NCBI RefSeq assembly: GCF_963678635.1
Contig: NC_087068.1
Location: 13,211,872-13,271,871, forward strand
DNA: 60,000 bases
Reading direction: 5' to 3'
Source: Symsagittifera roscoffensis
Lineage: Eukaryota; Xenacoelomorpha; Acoela; Convolutidae
Made by a program: the position numbers and the translations under genes. A model generated the notes under the pieces. It was not told the origin of the DNA. It ran no database searches and worked only from the letters and a program-made list of their open reading frames with translations. The first letter of the stretch is position 1. Each line of letters starts with the position of its first letter. Positions 34,791 to 48,165 of the stretch are shown here, piece after piece.

Positions 34791-37700
34791 TTAAAGCACG
34801 TTTAGTTTTCGCCACATCCACCATTTGGCCATGCCACTTTTCATCTGCCGTTTATTGCCTTCAATCTTACTCATCAACCGTTTACGTCTCTCATAGTAAT
34901 CCTTCTCTTTTATGTACCAAACAGGCGGCCACCGATTCCTCAACAGCTCCTTTTTCGTCTCATCGGTCAACATCGTCTGCTTCAAGTAGCTGTAATTTTT
35001 GCACATGAAATCATAATTGTGACTCAGATGTGTGAACAACCACTTATGCAGCGCGTGGGCGTTGAACAAATTGCATTTATCAATTAGAAGAATCGAGTCT
35101 TTCACGCTTTCCGGTTGAGTTTTCGTGTTCAAATCCGCCACTAGTTCGTGCTCCACTAATGAAATCAGTCGGTCTAGACAGAGTCTGTTGGCGAATTCGA
35201 TGACGTCACACCATTCTGATATATCCATTTGGGATACTTTCAGAATGAGCTGGTCGCAATAGAGATATCCAAGTACTACTTTCAGAGCTTCAGATGAGAT
35301 GTCTGATACATCTAGGTGATGACCTTGACTCTCCCTGAAGGATCCGCACAGCAACGAAGACATGAACTTTGACCTAGACCACAAAATATAATTTGAAAGG
35401 AACGAAAATTAGGTTTTTAAAACTTTTTATATTCTCAACAAAAAATGTCCAGCTCACTAACAAAAAAATCAAAAATTTTTCAAATTCTTTTGTAAACACG
35501 CGCGCAAAAACTAATAAGAAGGAAAATTGTAATAATGAAAATTACCTTGCCACCAAAATATATTTGTGTACAAATATGCTCTCCCCGTTCACTCGGAAGA
35601 CAAAATTGCCTGTCTGGTTCAATTGTTGCGCTTGGAACTCCTGTCTAAGAAACTCCTGACGCCTCCCAACATTCATCAAGTTCTCGATCTCCGTATCTGG
35701 CTTAGACACACTCGAATTTGATTGGTTCATAATATTCGGCAGATTGTTTTCGGAAGAAGAGGAACAACTGTTCAAACTAGTACTGCTGTTGTTGTAGTGA
35801 GCGAGATTGGTAAGCACTGCGAGTTTGGATCTCGTGTTTGTCTTCCCAGTTGAGTCTGCAGAGGATCCGATGAAGATGTGGTTTTCGCAGTTCATGGACA
35901 TATTGCGCAGATGGATCACAAGGTCATGCATCTGTGAACAAATAGATTCGAATCAATAATTCGGTTACCAATAGACAATTCCACAAGATATTCTGATCTA
36001 GTGCAATTTCTCGATCAAAAAGATTTCGATTTTAAGGACTCATTGACTGCCTTTATATGAATTAAAAGGTATAGGAAATTTTTAATTTTTAAATTTGTCA
36101 GGTTCATTTTAAAGCGTTGACTAAGAAGAATTTTACCAAGAATTTGGGATCAGTTATAAAAAAAAGCAAGGCAAAAAAATTGAAAAACATTCAAAACAGT
36201 GTTAATTAACGTGGAGTTAATTAAGCAGCCAACCCGGATTGAGAGTATTTTTAACTGACCTTGAACAGCTTAGCAGACTGCATGAGTTCTAACTTGGAGC
36301 AGTGGAGCACTTTGGAGGGCAGCTGAAGATGATACACAAAGTGAAGTAGGAGAGACACGTGGTTCTTAGGAATACCAGAATGGACACACACCTACGGTCA
36401 ACATAAAATTTAAAAAAAAGACACACTTTGTTCTAAGGTTTGTAGAGGATTATTTTGACACGGGAAAAGGGGTGTTGAAAATGTTGTACACTTCTTTAGC
36501 TCAACAATTTCCACCAAAAAAGACATTTTTGACGCAAGCTCCCCCTAAAATTTAGTATACTTGGGAAAAATGCTATGTAGCCAGGAGCTATCGTAAATTA
36601 AAACCTAAGAGGAGACCACTGGAAAAAGTTTCAAAAAACCGAAATTAAAAGGGAGTGCAGTCGCCTCTCCACATATTACCCATACCCACCATACGGACGC
36701 GGTAACCGAGCAAGTTAAACAGCGCATTTCGACATAATTTTTTCATGCTCGTTAATTTTACGGAAAACTATTTAATGGGGACATGAAATGATTTTAACGT
36801 TCGGTTGAAGTCTACAATTCAACTAATCTTACGAATGTGGTCAAAGACAGTGACGACAAAATTACACTGCATTCGAGCGGGTTTATGTTGCCGTCAATGT
36901 CTATTGTCACAGTCACAATTTGAGCTGAAATACAGAATTTCAAATTCCATATTTCTGCCTCGATGTCCATCAATATTATTCCTACAATATCACCTGTTGA
37001 GCGCAGTTAGATGATGCCTCGGCGTCATCGAAGAAATCGCCTCCTGTTGTTCCTCCGCCTACTCTGTGTCTATTTGGAAGACGGTTGTCCAGGATGTAGT
37101 CAGACACATGGTTCATTTTCAGAATCGGAAGTCCGTTCAAAAACAACTCCGATCTTTTCAGACCGCCCACTTCTGATCCACAACTGAAGCAAACAATCAA
37201 TGCGATTATCATATAAATAATACAAAAAATTTGCTTAAAAGAAAGGAACAAAGAAATGAAAAAAATCCTATCTCGGAATGGTAATATTATCCGTACGAAT
37301 ATTATAGTAGAATATCCAATAATAATGGACCATGCTTAAACCACCAGTTGGTTTACTCATATATTATTCATAATCTAAATGATTAACATATAGAAGTCTG
37401 ATGATTAAATAAGTATCTATTTATACGTAAAGCCATATATACTAGTTCATATAGGGGACTGTCTCTCAAAGGATTTGAGGTCAAGGTCAGCCAGACTTAA
37501 AACATAGAGATTGAGTTTAAGTTGCTATTTGAGCTGTCTTATTCGAACCAACTTTAGATGTTACAGACTAATATAGATTATGATTATACCTTTCATGGAA
37601 CTAGTAAGGGTATAACAAATAACGGAATCTTGAAACTCCTGTCTAAAATTGAAATGAATCATTACGGTGGTTACTCACTTGTCTCGGTTTTCTCCATTAT

Positions 37701-40700
37701 GTTCCGAATCCAAGTCACTGTCGCCTCCCGTGTCGCTCAAATCATTCAGCATACTATGCAGAACAGCCTGCTGCTCAAAAAACACCGAAAACAGTCCCGA
37801 ACTCTGAACCAGAAGCAACTTGTGACAGAACAACTTAGTGGATCCACAGCAAAGCACAACATCTGCAGTTTCCTCCGATATTGCCAAAGATGACAGGTCT
37901 GCCAGGTAGGTTGATTGCACGACAGGAGGTAGTTGAGGGTAGGGTGGTTCCGGAGGGAGACACGGAGCTTGTAGCAAGGGTTCCCGAACTTTTCGCAGAT
38001 GGTTCATAGTGTACATCCTAAGAATGACATATTTTATTGCAGTAAAACACTAACACGGAACGCCTCTGATATACGTTAAGAAAGAAGGCAGCGCAAAATT
38101 ATCTTAAGTCTTGCATTACAATGTCTTTTGAGCACGAACTTTGCAACTTATGCTAAAAGGCCAACTACAAATCCCAAAAAAACTTTCATCAACAAGTATT
38201 GAAAACAATCTAGTATTGTACTCGATTAGGCCCGTGAAACACTGATTTATAAACACAAAATTTTTACGCGTCAGAAAGCGACTAGTACATACAAGTTTTG
38301 TAGCAAAAAAACTCCAGACCGAGTTTCGAACCTTGCACTGCGTTTGTGTATTAAAGCGGCTCTGATTGCATTCTCGAAAACATCGCTGACTCCGTAGCCA
38401 GTGAGTACCGTGCACTCGTAGTAGGGCAACCCCACATTCTCGCACATATCCCTGGCCTCGTCTGGATTGATTATGTCGGAGGCCTGGATCTTCCTGTTGA
38501 ACTTACTCTGGAACTTGTGTTGACTCTTCAGGTCTTTCCACCGCATATCCAGCATAGTTCCTTGAAAGCATTAAAAGAGAACCGTATAACTTCAAGAAGT
38601 TGTCATTTATAAACTTTATGGAGACAAATTTTGTTAATTATTGATTAACCATTAAAAAAAAACTTGCGTATTATCATTTTTCAAAGTATTTCATGATCAG
38701 AGTCCTTGCGCTCAGTTTATCAAATTCGAAACTAACCCCATCTAATCAGTAACCAGGATCGCCGGTTGCTGTGTCAAGGGCACAGAATATTCCGACCATA
38801 TTGTTAAAAATTTATATTTCGACCATATTGTTAATTTTTTTTTTCCTTTTTTCAAATTAGTGTCATTTGTTTTAGCGTGGAGTGATAAAAAGATCAGACG
38901 AAAGCCGACAGTCAATTCGACTTGGATAAATTTGACAGTGAGAGTAACATCGGCAAATTGGGCAACAGTTTCTCAAAAAAAATGACTAGAAAAACGACAA
39001 AAAAATACTTTTAAAAATCAGAACTTATCTATTTTTAGAAAATTTTTTAATTTCTTGAAATTTTTTTATTCCCAAGACGGCGCTAAAAAATTTCGAAAAA
39101 GAAATCTACTGTAGTGAAACAAAAGTTTTGCACCTTATTCTACTATTATATGCCTGCTCGCTCGTTTAACTCGCTCGAAATTGAACTGATACCCATTTTT
39201 TCTCGACTAAGAAAACTTTTAGAAATATATTTTTTTTAAATTTCGTTCGGATCAAGGCTGAAAGGGATTCAATGTGATATAACACTCTACTCAATCCAAT
39301 AATTATTTGTGCAAATTGATTTGGTTGACAAAAAATAAGCCTGCTCGCTCACTTTATTAGCTCGAAAATCGACAAAAATCAAAAATTTCAAGCAAACTTT
39401 TTGGACACTGAGAAAATGTTTAAAAGTTTTTTGGATGTCGCTCGAATCACAACTGAAACGGCTTTAATATGATACTTCACTTTACTTATTCCGATGATTA
39501 TTTTGGTACCTGATTTTGCGTGGAAAACAAAAAAATGAAAACTAAAACACACCAGAATACAAAGTTCTTCCCCGTTTTCAATGGTCGGAACAATAAATTA
39601 ACAGATCAAACAGCAATTATATGAAGTCTCTTTAAAAGACCTCAATTTAGGTGTCCATCTAATAATCTTTAGGGGCAAATTTTAATACGATGTCTGTCAA
39701 TGACATGTTGACAATAATGATGACTATTTTGACATACCTGCCAGAATGACCGGTATGTTTTTGAGGAAGTGGTGGATCTCTCCCAGCCATCTGGCAGTGA
39801 CGTTGTGCATGGACTTGCGGTCACAAAGCGAGAAGCACAGCACCACCACGTCAGCATTCTGATACGCAAAGTTCCTGCGAACCAAGGACGAATTTAGTGT
39901 TAAAGTTGCTATATTGAGGATCATGCCAAAGTTTAAGCAAAATAAAGAGTCTTAAAAGTTGACTCATTGAGTGATTGAGCTATTTCTCAAAGCTTTTTGA
40001 TATTCGCTAAGCTTTTCCAAAAAAAACTTACTGAATGGAAAAACATCAGTCGCGCATCTTAGCATCAGCGATAACATGGATATTCTTTCTATATAACAGC
40101 AAAATCATTGCAAGCAAGTTCTGCTGCGTGGTCAAATATCAAAGAGTCCTTAACTCAGATTTCGTGAAGACTTCTAACCTGTCCTTTGAATGGTCTCCAA
40201 AAGTGTCCCAAATCCTTACAGAAACATGCGCCCCATCAATGCAGCACTGTGCCAACTCCTGCACGTCACGTCTGTGCTTGTACTGATCAATCGCCCAAAT
40301 AGTCGGCACACAACTCTTGTTCAACTCTTTCTCACTGAAGGTCCTTTTACAAGCTTGAGAAAAAGCGAGTTTGCTTTTACCCGAACCACTATCGCCAACG
40401 ACAACGATCTTTATGTTTTCTCGCAACGGGTGATCATATTCGTCCGCGTAAGCACACGACAATTTTGCTGAGCTAGTTGTCCCACTTGTCGCTAGCGTGG
40501 AACTCACAGGAGCTGTTCTTGGAGCTGCAGTCGTAGTTCCCTGATTCGTTGTTTGGTTGGGAGACGCTCTATTCGATTCACTCTGATTCGCTGACCGATT
40601 CGGAGACGCAGAGGCCGCAGTACTCGTGCCCTGATTGGTTGTCCTGCTGAGTCGGTTCTGATTGGACGAAACAATTGAAAGTGAAGCTGACGAAGATGGT

Positions 40701-41044
40701 TGTTCTTCTAAATTAGCACCATTTTGCAGAGAGATTGCACGGATTTGTCTATTTGCGGATGACGATGATACTAAAGGTAAATTATGATCCAATAACCTTG
40801 CATTATTCTCAAAACTTCTAAGGTCTGAACTCATTTGACCTTGCGGATTCCAATTATTATGTACGAATTCTTGATCTGGCGTGATACGCGAAGGTCCAGC
40901 CAACGCCACGTGATCAAGTCCAGGGTTACTTTCTCTTCCCGTAAATATTATATTTGGCTCTCTCCGAGGTGGTCCAACACTATAATCGTTGATTCGTCTG
41001 GCCGAAGTTTCGAGGGTTGAAACACGTTGATGCTCATGGCTCAT
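34791..41044 (-). CDS. RHOBTB: Rho-related BTB domain-containing protein, 8 exons, 953 residues
   Basis: Atypical Rho GTPase with BTB domains; family members are CUL3 substrate adaptors. Exons: 40179-41044, 39738-39874, 38332-38560, 37679-38017, 36994-37183, 36260-36391, 35546-35931, 34791-35373. All junctions keep phase, giving 954 codons with the stop. Residues 1-205 are a Ser/Thr/Asn/Gln-rich extension. The G domain starts at about 212 with P-loop GDSGSGKS (217-224), VPTIWAIDQY (switch I) and DTFGDH in place of DTAGQ. The switch-II Gln is missing, as in known RhoBTBs, so GTP hydrolysis is probably impaired. The guanine-specificity motif is degenerate (GTMLDMR). A first, split BTB follows (PLLQAPCLPP; ADVVLCC..FCHKLLLVQSS; HVSLLLHFVYHLQLP). 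A second BTB (GNFVFRV...FVHKYILVARSKFMSSLLCGSF) leads to the diagnostic C-terminus NRWPPVWYIKEKDYY. The 132-nt exon 6 completes the first BTB. A 3' splice site ends 13 nt before the ATG. Confidence 0.96.
36440..36570. repeat. Fragment related to the hAT-like MITE interior, RhoBTB intron 5
   Basis: Contains GCAAGCTCCCCCTAAAATTT and AGTATACTTGGG, matching the GCTCCCCCGTCAAATTTAGC part of the 3259 element. No termini. Confidence 0.4.
38751..39545. mobile_element. Dispersed element family D, copy 2, in RhoBTB intron 2
   Basis: GGATCGCCGGTTGCTGTGTC, CACAGAATATTCCGACCATA, GCGTGGAGTGATAAAAA, TTCCCAAGACGGCGCTAAAA and CTGATTTTGCGTGG follow the same order as copy 1. The CGCTCG ... GACTGAAACGG half occurs twice (39165-39290 and 39345-39470), an internal duplication. 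It accounts for most of the 1.2-kb intron. Confidence 0.6.
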
Positions 41045-41539
41045 AATTGTGCAACAACTGAAAAAATACAATCTACAAGTTCCAAAACTTCTCTGCATAA
41101 GGAACAAAATGACATTAAGCTAGTTTCAAACTTTCTCAGTGTGAATGAAGAAAAACTTAAGAAAACTTCAAAAACACACGCTGAGATTACTTTATATCCA
41201 TAGCTGGGAAAAAGAAAGGAATTTTAGAAACAGAACCAAATTAGGAAAACTCATCAATTCCATCAATACAAAGAAAAATAAATGAGTGAATTTCTTGCAC
41301 AGACGCAAAGTTACAGATCGCAAACACTAGTTAAAAATGAAGAAAAATTTAAAATAAAGGTTGAAAATGTTTCAAAACCTTGAAATGACAGGAGTAGCCG
41401 GTTGCTATGAACAAAAAACACAAACCGATTGAGGATGAAAAACCAAAAAAATCCAAGTTTTTATAGGGCAATTATTTTTAATTAGGCTTCCTGGTCTAGA
41501 ACTTAACATTAAGCTCAGGCTTAAAACAAGCTAGCGTGT

Positions 41540-42930
41540 AACGCAATTCCGGTGCTGCAAACACATTAGTAACGTGAAAGTTGTTTATATATAAACTAAA
41601 TGAAAAAAACAACGAAATGAATGCAACTCATAAACGAACCCTTAAAGGACAAACAGCATTAAACCGCACTTCAATATTAAAAACATTGAATCATATTGTT
41701 TTGCAAAATTATCAAATTCATCAAATTCATAATCCAGCGTAACTAATTTTGAAATTTCAGAATCTTTTTTCTAAATTTAATTGTAATGCTAATGAAAAAT
41801 TTTGAAATATCAAAATAACAAAAAATTCGAAAACTCAATGAAAGAAGCAAAAAATAAAGGATGGGAGGCAACATCTGCATCTGCTGGAAGTAACCTTACG
41901 TAAACCCATCAAAGATTCGACAATTTTTTTTTGAAATTTAACACATTCGAAAATTTTCAAAAAAGATAAAAACCACATATCTAAGAAAGTAAAAGGCGCT
42001 GGGCAGTCATATTTGGAGTCCACATAAACATCCCGAGAGTACCTTGAGAGCATGTCGCCATAGTAGAGAGTATTTTAAACTTTGTGAAGTTTAAGATCTT
42101 GAGGTTTTGATAATTTTTGAAAGAGCATAAAAAACGACATATGACCAAAACTAAGATAATTTGAGCAATCAAACTTGAAGGCACGATCTGCAACCTCTGA
42201 GAATACCCTGAGACCACTCCGCTATAGCGTTGGAAATTTCAAATTTTGAAATGTTTTTTTTTTATTCAAGTTTTTTCAAAATTTTTTAAAAAATTTTTGA
42301 AAACAGGTCATATCTCGGAAAACATGTCATATCTCGGAGCAGTCAAATTTGTATGGAAGATTTGCACGCCTGAAAGTACTATGACAGCTCTTCAAACCAG
42401 AGAGTTAAGACTTCCTGAAGTTTTTTTTTCTATCTAAGTAATTTGAAAATTTTGAAAAAAACTTTTATATCTAAGTTATTTGAAAGTTTTTGAAAAAATC
42501 AAAAAAATGTCATATCTCGAAAACTAAAAAAATTGAGACATGTTTTGAAGCAAAATTTGGAGTTTTTCAGAGTATCCTGACAGCACGAAACTACAGAGTT
42601 CAGAATTGAAATTTTCGTGGATTTTTTTGAACCTAAGTTTTATGAAAACTTTCGAAAAAAAAAAATCACCAGAGTCTTCGTATCTCGTGAACTGAAAAAA
42701 TATGTGTATTCATTTTTTGAGGCCCAATTTTGAGGCAGCATCGCACTTTTGAGTTGCTTATTTCAAACTGGAAGAAAAAAAAACTGATATCAAGCTGAAA
42801 ACTTTCTTCACCATTGCAATTTACGATAGAGCTTAAACGTGCCAAAACTCTTTCGTTAAATAAGCGAAAACAAGACGTTACAAAATCTTAAGCATGGCGA
42901 GATAGTGAAATCATGGTGAGATAGTGGCCG
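41540..42930 (+). repeat. Second copy of the satellite-bearing element, about 1.4 kb
   Basis: Left end TAACGCAATTCCGGTGCTGC, about five diverged monomers from about 41830 (TATCTAAGAAAGTAAAAGGC, GAGAGTACCTTGAGAGCA and so on), and the right-end module at 42800 (ACCATTGCAATTTACGATAG ... AGCATGGCGAGATAGTGA). The last part of the module is duplicated (ATGGTGAGATAGTGG). Confidence 0.75.
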
Positions 42931-42959
42931 AGAAATCTTATTCAACAGAAGCGAAGCCG

Positions 42960-45900
42960 ACCTTTGCATGAGCTGGAAAAAAAAGCAAACAAGTCATTGC
43001 AAACTAGCCGACTAAATGAGACTAAAACCGCAAAGTCGAATTTTTAATGTCGAAAAAAATTAGATCTATGAAAAATTTATCATGTTCATCTCTTTTTTTT
43101 GTATGGAGTTCGTTTTGAGAAAAACATGCCAAGTAAGACAACTGAATGGTAAAAAAAATAGCTTGGCAACAAAACTTAGGAAGCGGTTATGAAGCCAATA
43201 TTACTTACAGTAGAAAGCTGTTGAGACAAAAAAAATATCGCAAAAATTAAAGTGCCATCAGACACAAAAAATCAAATTCTTATTTGCTCATAAAACGGCT
43301 GAAAATGAGGTGACTAAAGCCGATATACTATAAACCAAAACCTCTTAGGCCGAATAAATTCAAATAAAAGTTGAAATCAAGCCATTAAATTCCTCGTTTG
43401 AAGGGCGACTGGTTAACTAAAGAGCTCATAATTGATGAATCACGATTAAAAAGGTTCTTCTCTATAAATCAGGATTGAAAAGACATTTATACGATAAACC
43501 TTGCAAGCATATCGCATGTTAGTATGTGGTACCTAAATTGGCGCGAAACAAATTAATCCAAAATGTCTCTTCACTTGTAGCACATATAGGGCGACGCCAA
43601 GCACCGCAAGGTGAAAAGTAGGCAAATCGGAGCTTCGAATTGCAATAAAACATAAACGTAGCATTGCAAACTAGCCGACAGAAAATAAAGCCAAGCCAAG
43701 CCAAAATAAAGCCTTGAAAAGTAGATCGATTAAAATTTTCATGTTTGCCTCGGTTTGTATTGAAAATTATTCATTTTGGAAAAAAAACATGCCAAAAAAA
43801 TTGAATTGAAAGGTAGCATCAGAAGAAAACTTACTCAGCGGTAGCGAAAATACCTCAGCAGACACCCCGTTGACACGACAAAAAAGAGAACTGAAATTAT
43901 AATAAATCGGGGCAAGTAAATATACAACCAAAATAAAAAACCACCGAAGTCATCTTGAGAACGAAGTTATTTACGGTAAAAATAGTCCAGTATCCGGTTG
44001 CAATAAAAAAATTCCCTTGGTTATCACCAGAGCAAAATGTATTTTTGATTCATCTGAACTCATTCAAAAATACTTATATAATTTCTCGAAAACGCTGCCG
44101 AACAACGGTAAACTTTAGTTATTGGAAAAAATGAATGGCCGGGGCGTAATTGTCTCATAAATATTGGCTTGTTTCCAATATTACTACCGAACAATTACTG
44201 GAAATATTTGTGAAAAAACTCACCTATTTAAAGATCCCATAATTAAGGATTAGTTACAGTTTTTCATAATTGGCGCAAAGCTAGTGGGGCACGATTTCGA
44301 GAACTGAGATGGTGAATTGATATCATTCTAGGGTTGCGTTATTGTTATTCTACAGTTCAAAGCGACCTTTATTTGAGAACTACTGTTGCTTGTCATGAGA
44401 GTCAAACACCGTACGAACAAAATGCAAATTAACGCCACTTACCAGGATCGAAAGCAAACGAGAAACAAATTTGTAAAAGCTATTTGTGTAGTTTTATGTA
44501 TCAATTCCACCAAAGTCAGGATGGCTATTTATCAGCCAAAGACTATTACTGTTAATGAACTACCAAATCACTCACTATTATTTCCACAGCAAATACTATT
44601 TTTAACTGTATTTTAAACTCAACAAATAGATTTCAACAATCAAGTTTTTGATTGACATGATGAATGTATAAAAACATAGCATTGGTACTAAATCGGTGCT
44701 GAGAAGAATTGAACTCTGAATAAAATTATTTACTTATCAGTGATATAATTAGCTTAAGAATAAATATAAAGCGCCTCATTTAAAAACCAAGAACCTGAAG
44801 GTTGAGCTCTCAATCAAATAATATCTTGACTAATGCCACTCAAATCACGATTTATGTCCGTGATTAAAACCGATACTTAAAATTATCTACAATAAAAGAA
44901 AATACAGAGATCTTGATACCACTTTTGGCAGTTTGAGTAATATGAGCTAATTTTGTTGTATTGACAACCAATATGACAATCTGGTTTAAATAACAAGAAA
45001 AAGCAAGCTTTCAAAAAATCAATTCTTATATTTATTAACAAATTATTTTTTAAACAATTTCTTTAAGATTGGACGTAACGAATATTGATTGACTGAAATA
45101 AAACTATGAAAAGCATCATCGGAAAGCAGATTAATTCAATGCGAATGGTTGCGTCCTTTTGGAAACAGCAGAATTATTCGACTAGTAGTGTAATCTTCAC
45201 GTCATCGTGCACACCTGTAGTTAACATATTCATTGCTTTTTCAAAGAAAATTTTTAAAAAAATCCGCATTCGACAAACCTCTCCTTAAAAGAACTTTCTA
45301 GGTAAATGCAGATATTTATTTTAACACCTGAAACCATAAACTCAGTGCTTTAATTAAAGTTATGAGATACTATCGCCAAAATATTATCTGATTAACCCTG
45401 GGCCTTAAGTGTCTTTAAAGTTTTATGCGCAAACAGCGGATTGATTAAGCTGTGTAGCCCTTCAAGCCTTATGTATTTTATGAGCGCGATTTCGGTTACA
45501 GAACACAGCCCGCCAAGAGCTAAAAAACGTTATTACACTAAATAAAAACAGACCTTGTGCGACACAAAACACAAAAAAACACAGACCACTTCCGATACAG
45601 AAATAATATTTAAAGAAAGACTTTGTGGCCATTTTTAGTTACGGAACACAGCCACTAGAGAGCTGAAAAAAGCTATTACACTAAAAAAAAACAGACTTCG
45701 TGCGATACAAAATACTAAAAAAAAACACAGACCACCTTGCGATACAAAAATAATATCTGAAAGAAAGACTATCTAAAAACGCGACAAACTAACTATTCTT
45801 AAAAAAAACAAGTTGTTAAAGACTAAACGCGGATCTAATTCGACAAACTCCAAACACCGGCATAGGAATTATAACTTGAACAGCGATAAAACAGCGATAT

Positions 45901-46950
45901 ATGATGAAATCAGATAATTTTATAATTTCAGAAAGTTTAGGTAAAATGCTTTAATCTTTGCTATTTTGACTTCAGATGAAAGATATAAACATTAAACAAG
46001 ACTGCTTGTAGACCAGGGCAAAACCCTGAATGTTGCGACTACTCTCTATATCTGAATCAAAATATCACAATTTTTTTTCTAAACTTTGTTTCTATATTTT
46101 TGTTTCTCAATTTATTCACCACAAGCTATATAAAGTACCAAGTGATATATTCTGCACGTAATAACATTTGAAAAAGGGCAAGTTACTCGCTCAGTTCAAT
46201 TTGGAAGTAACTAATTTGCAGCTTACGCTTTAATATAAAGAAACATATTTTCACGCGTTAATAATGCCAAATTGAATTATAGTCGTCAAGAAGTCTCAAA
46301 CCATTATAACTTTGTGAAAATTGATCACAGGTGAAATGTCTTTTTATATTTGTGCTCCAGAGAGCAATATTTCAGATGATTTAAAAAATTTGCATCAGAA
46401 AAATTGCTTCGTTTGAAAGACGAAAAAAAGAAAACTGAGAATTAACGTTTTTCACTCACAGAAAAAATTGGTCAAGACTTCATGGAACTAAATTACTTTA
46501 ACCACAACAGAGATCCATCAAAGTAATTGATTTTTTTTTTTAATCATCACATAAGTAACAAAAACTACGCTTTCGAAATGACGCGGGCAGAACATAAGCA
46601 GACAAACGATATCCCCAAAAATTATTTAAAAAAACTTTCCAGCAGAAAACTTTCAACTCAGAATCAGAAGAGCTTCTGGCCAAAATTTAACCCGATACAT
46701 TTGACTCCCAAGCATATGCGTTACCTTTACTCTTTAGCTCTTAACACACTTCCTCTCAAAAGTTAATGAGACTTCAAAGATTTTTTAATCGATCAGAATT
46801 AAAAGAACTAAATTCTTTTCAAAATTGAGATGGAAGAAAGATTGCTGGTGAAATGATCGTACTTTCATTTAGCGACCGCGATTTGAAATCCAACTCACTA
46901 GTACCTATAAATGACGAAGAAAAATCCAAGACATTAACTACAAAAAACGC
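42960..46950. other. No gene seen
   Basis: AT-rich sequence with scattered short repeats: AAAAATTAGATCTATGAAAA near 43060 and a variant near 43720; ACAGACTTCGTGCGATAC-like pairs at 45550-45740. I find no exon, tRNA or rRNA. Confidence 0.55.
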
Positions 46951-47016
46951 ATGCCCTGAATGAGTGCATATAAAAAAAAACAGAAAAAACACAGTCTTGT
47001 ATTTTCTGTTTTTTGC

Positions 47017-47053
47017 TTTGAACTGTTTTGTATTCAATACAAAACAGTTCAAA
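47017..47053. repeat. Perfect 37-bp palindrome
   Basis: TTTGAACTGTTTTGTATT, a single C, then AATACAAAACAGTTCAAA. The two 18-bp arms match perfectly. Confidence 0.9.
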
Positions 47054-47054
47054 A

Positions 47055-47400
47055 ATCAAGACAATGAACAAAACACAATCCAATACAAAACATTCCAAGC
47101 TCATTTTAACGATCAAATACTACCAAGCCGACTGTCGGTTTGAGGTCACCGGTGAGCACGCTAAGCGCGTCGCGTCGATAACCGGCTCTTATTCTCCTAT
47201 AGAGCCTTAGCCTCTGATGGCAAGCTCGCAACAATTTGGCCCGACTGAGGCGGTCACTATTTTGTTGTTTACCTTGTTTGAATTAAGACAATTCTTGTCC
47301 TACAGGCTCCGCCTTTTAAAAACAACAATTGTTTGGATCGTTTTGTACTGGATTGTTTTCCGTCCAATTTTATACTTTTCCGATTTGTTTTGCATGGGAC
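47055..47400. mobile_element. Possible foldback element with GC-rich centre
   Basis: AACAAAACACAATCCAATAC (47068) and its imperfect complement GTACTGGATTGTTTTCCG (47345) face each other. Between them, 47120-47215 is much richer in GC than its surroundings and holds a GGCTCT/AGAGCC hairpin. No gene recognised. Confidence 0.4.
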
Positions 47401-48036
47401 TGGTTTGTACAGACACGCTTGAATGAGTGAATATAGCAAACAGAGAAAAGAAAGTCAAGGAAACAATAAATGCATTACACCTTGAAGTTTTTCTTTATTT
47501 TCGAGATACTTTTCTGATGCACACCTAATTGACCAAACAAGAGAATACTGGATCAAAAAAAAATTTTCTTGTTCCGTTGAGAAATCTAAAATTTAAACCC
47601 ACTTCTGAGATTCGAAAAATATCAAAAGTCAAACCACCGAAACCAAAGAAATGAGCTTAAGCAAAGTTTAATTTTTTTTGACTTATAACCAATACCACAC
47701 GATCTTGGTCCACTAATATTTAAAAACAGGTTGAAAATTTGAAACCACGCTGCAAGAATAGCCATCCGAACACAGATTCTGGTGCAAAAGAAAAAATTTA
47801 GAAAAAATTCTGAGATAGAAAAAATTTTGGGTTGTATTTGGGTGTTCGACGTTTAGTCTAATTTATACAAACACAAGGAAAGAAAGATTAATATTCCAAC
47901 TAACCATAAACTTGTAAAAGAAAAAAATAAGAAAAGGTTTCGAAAAAATCCTAAAAACTTTAAATTTGAAACTTCTCGATTTACTGTTTGGATTTATTTC
48001 GCATCGAAAACAAGGGACATTAAATTGTGTGCTAAC

Positions 48037-48165
48037 CTCATAGCTACGGGCAGCCCCAATGTTAGCTCCGACCAGAGTGGAAAAAAAATTGTCAATTGCG
48101 GTATTTTTCCAAGCAAAACTAGGTACCATTATAAACGCTAGTTGGACATAAATACTCAATTTCAT
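48037..48165 (-). CDS. Possible first exon of an unrecognised secreted protein
   Basis: Starts with a true ATG. The first 19 residues (MKLSIYVQLAFIMVPSFAW) resemble a signal peptide, and the next 24 (ending GAARSYE) stop at a GAG|GTTAGC donor. The region is locally richer in GC than its surroundings. I recognise no family and no downstream exon. It lies 0.8 kb downstream of the ABRACL exon on the same strand. This may be chance. Confidence 0.15.
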
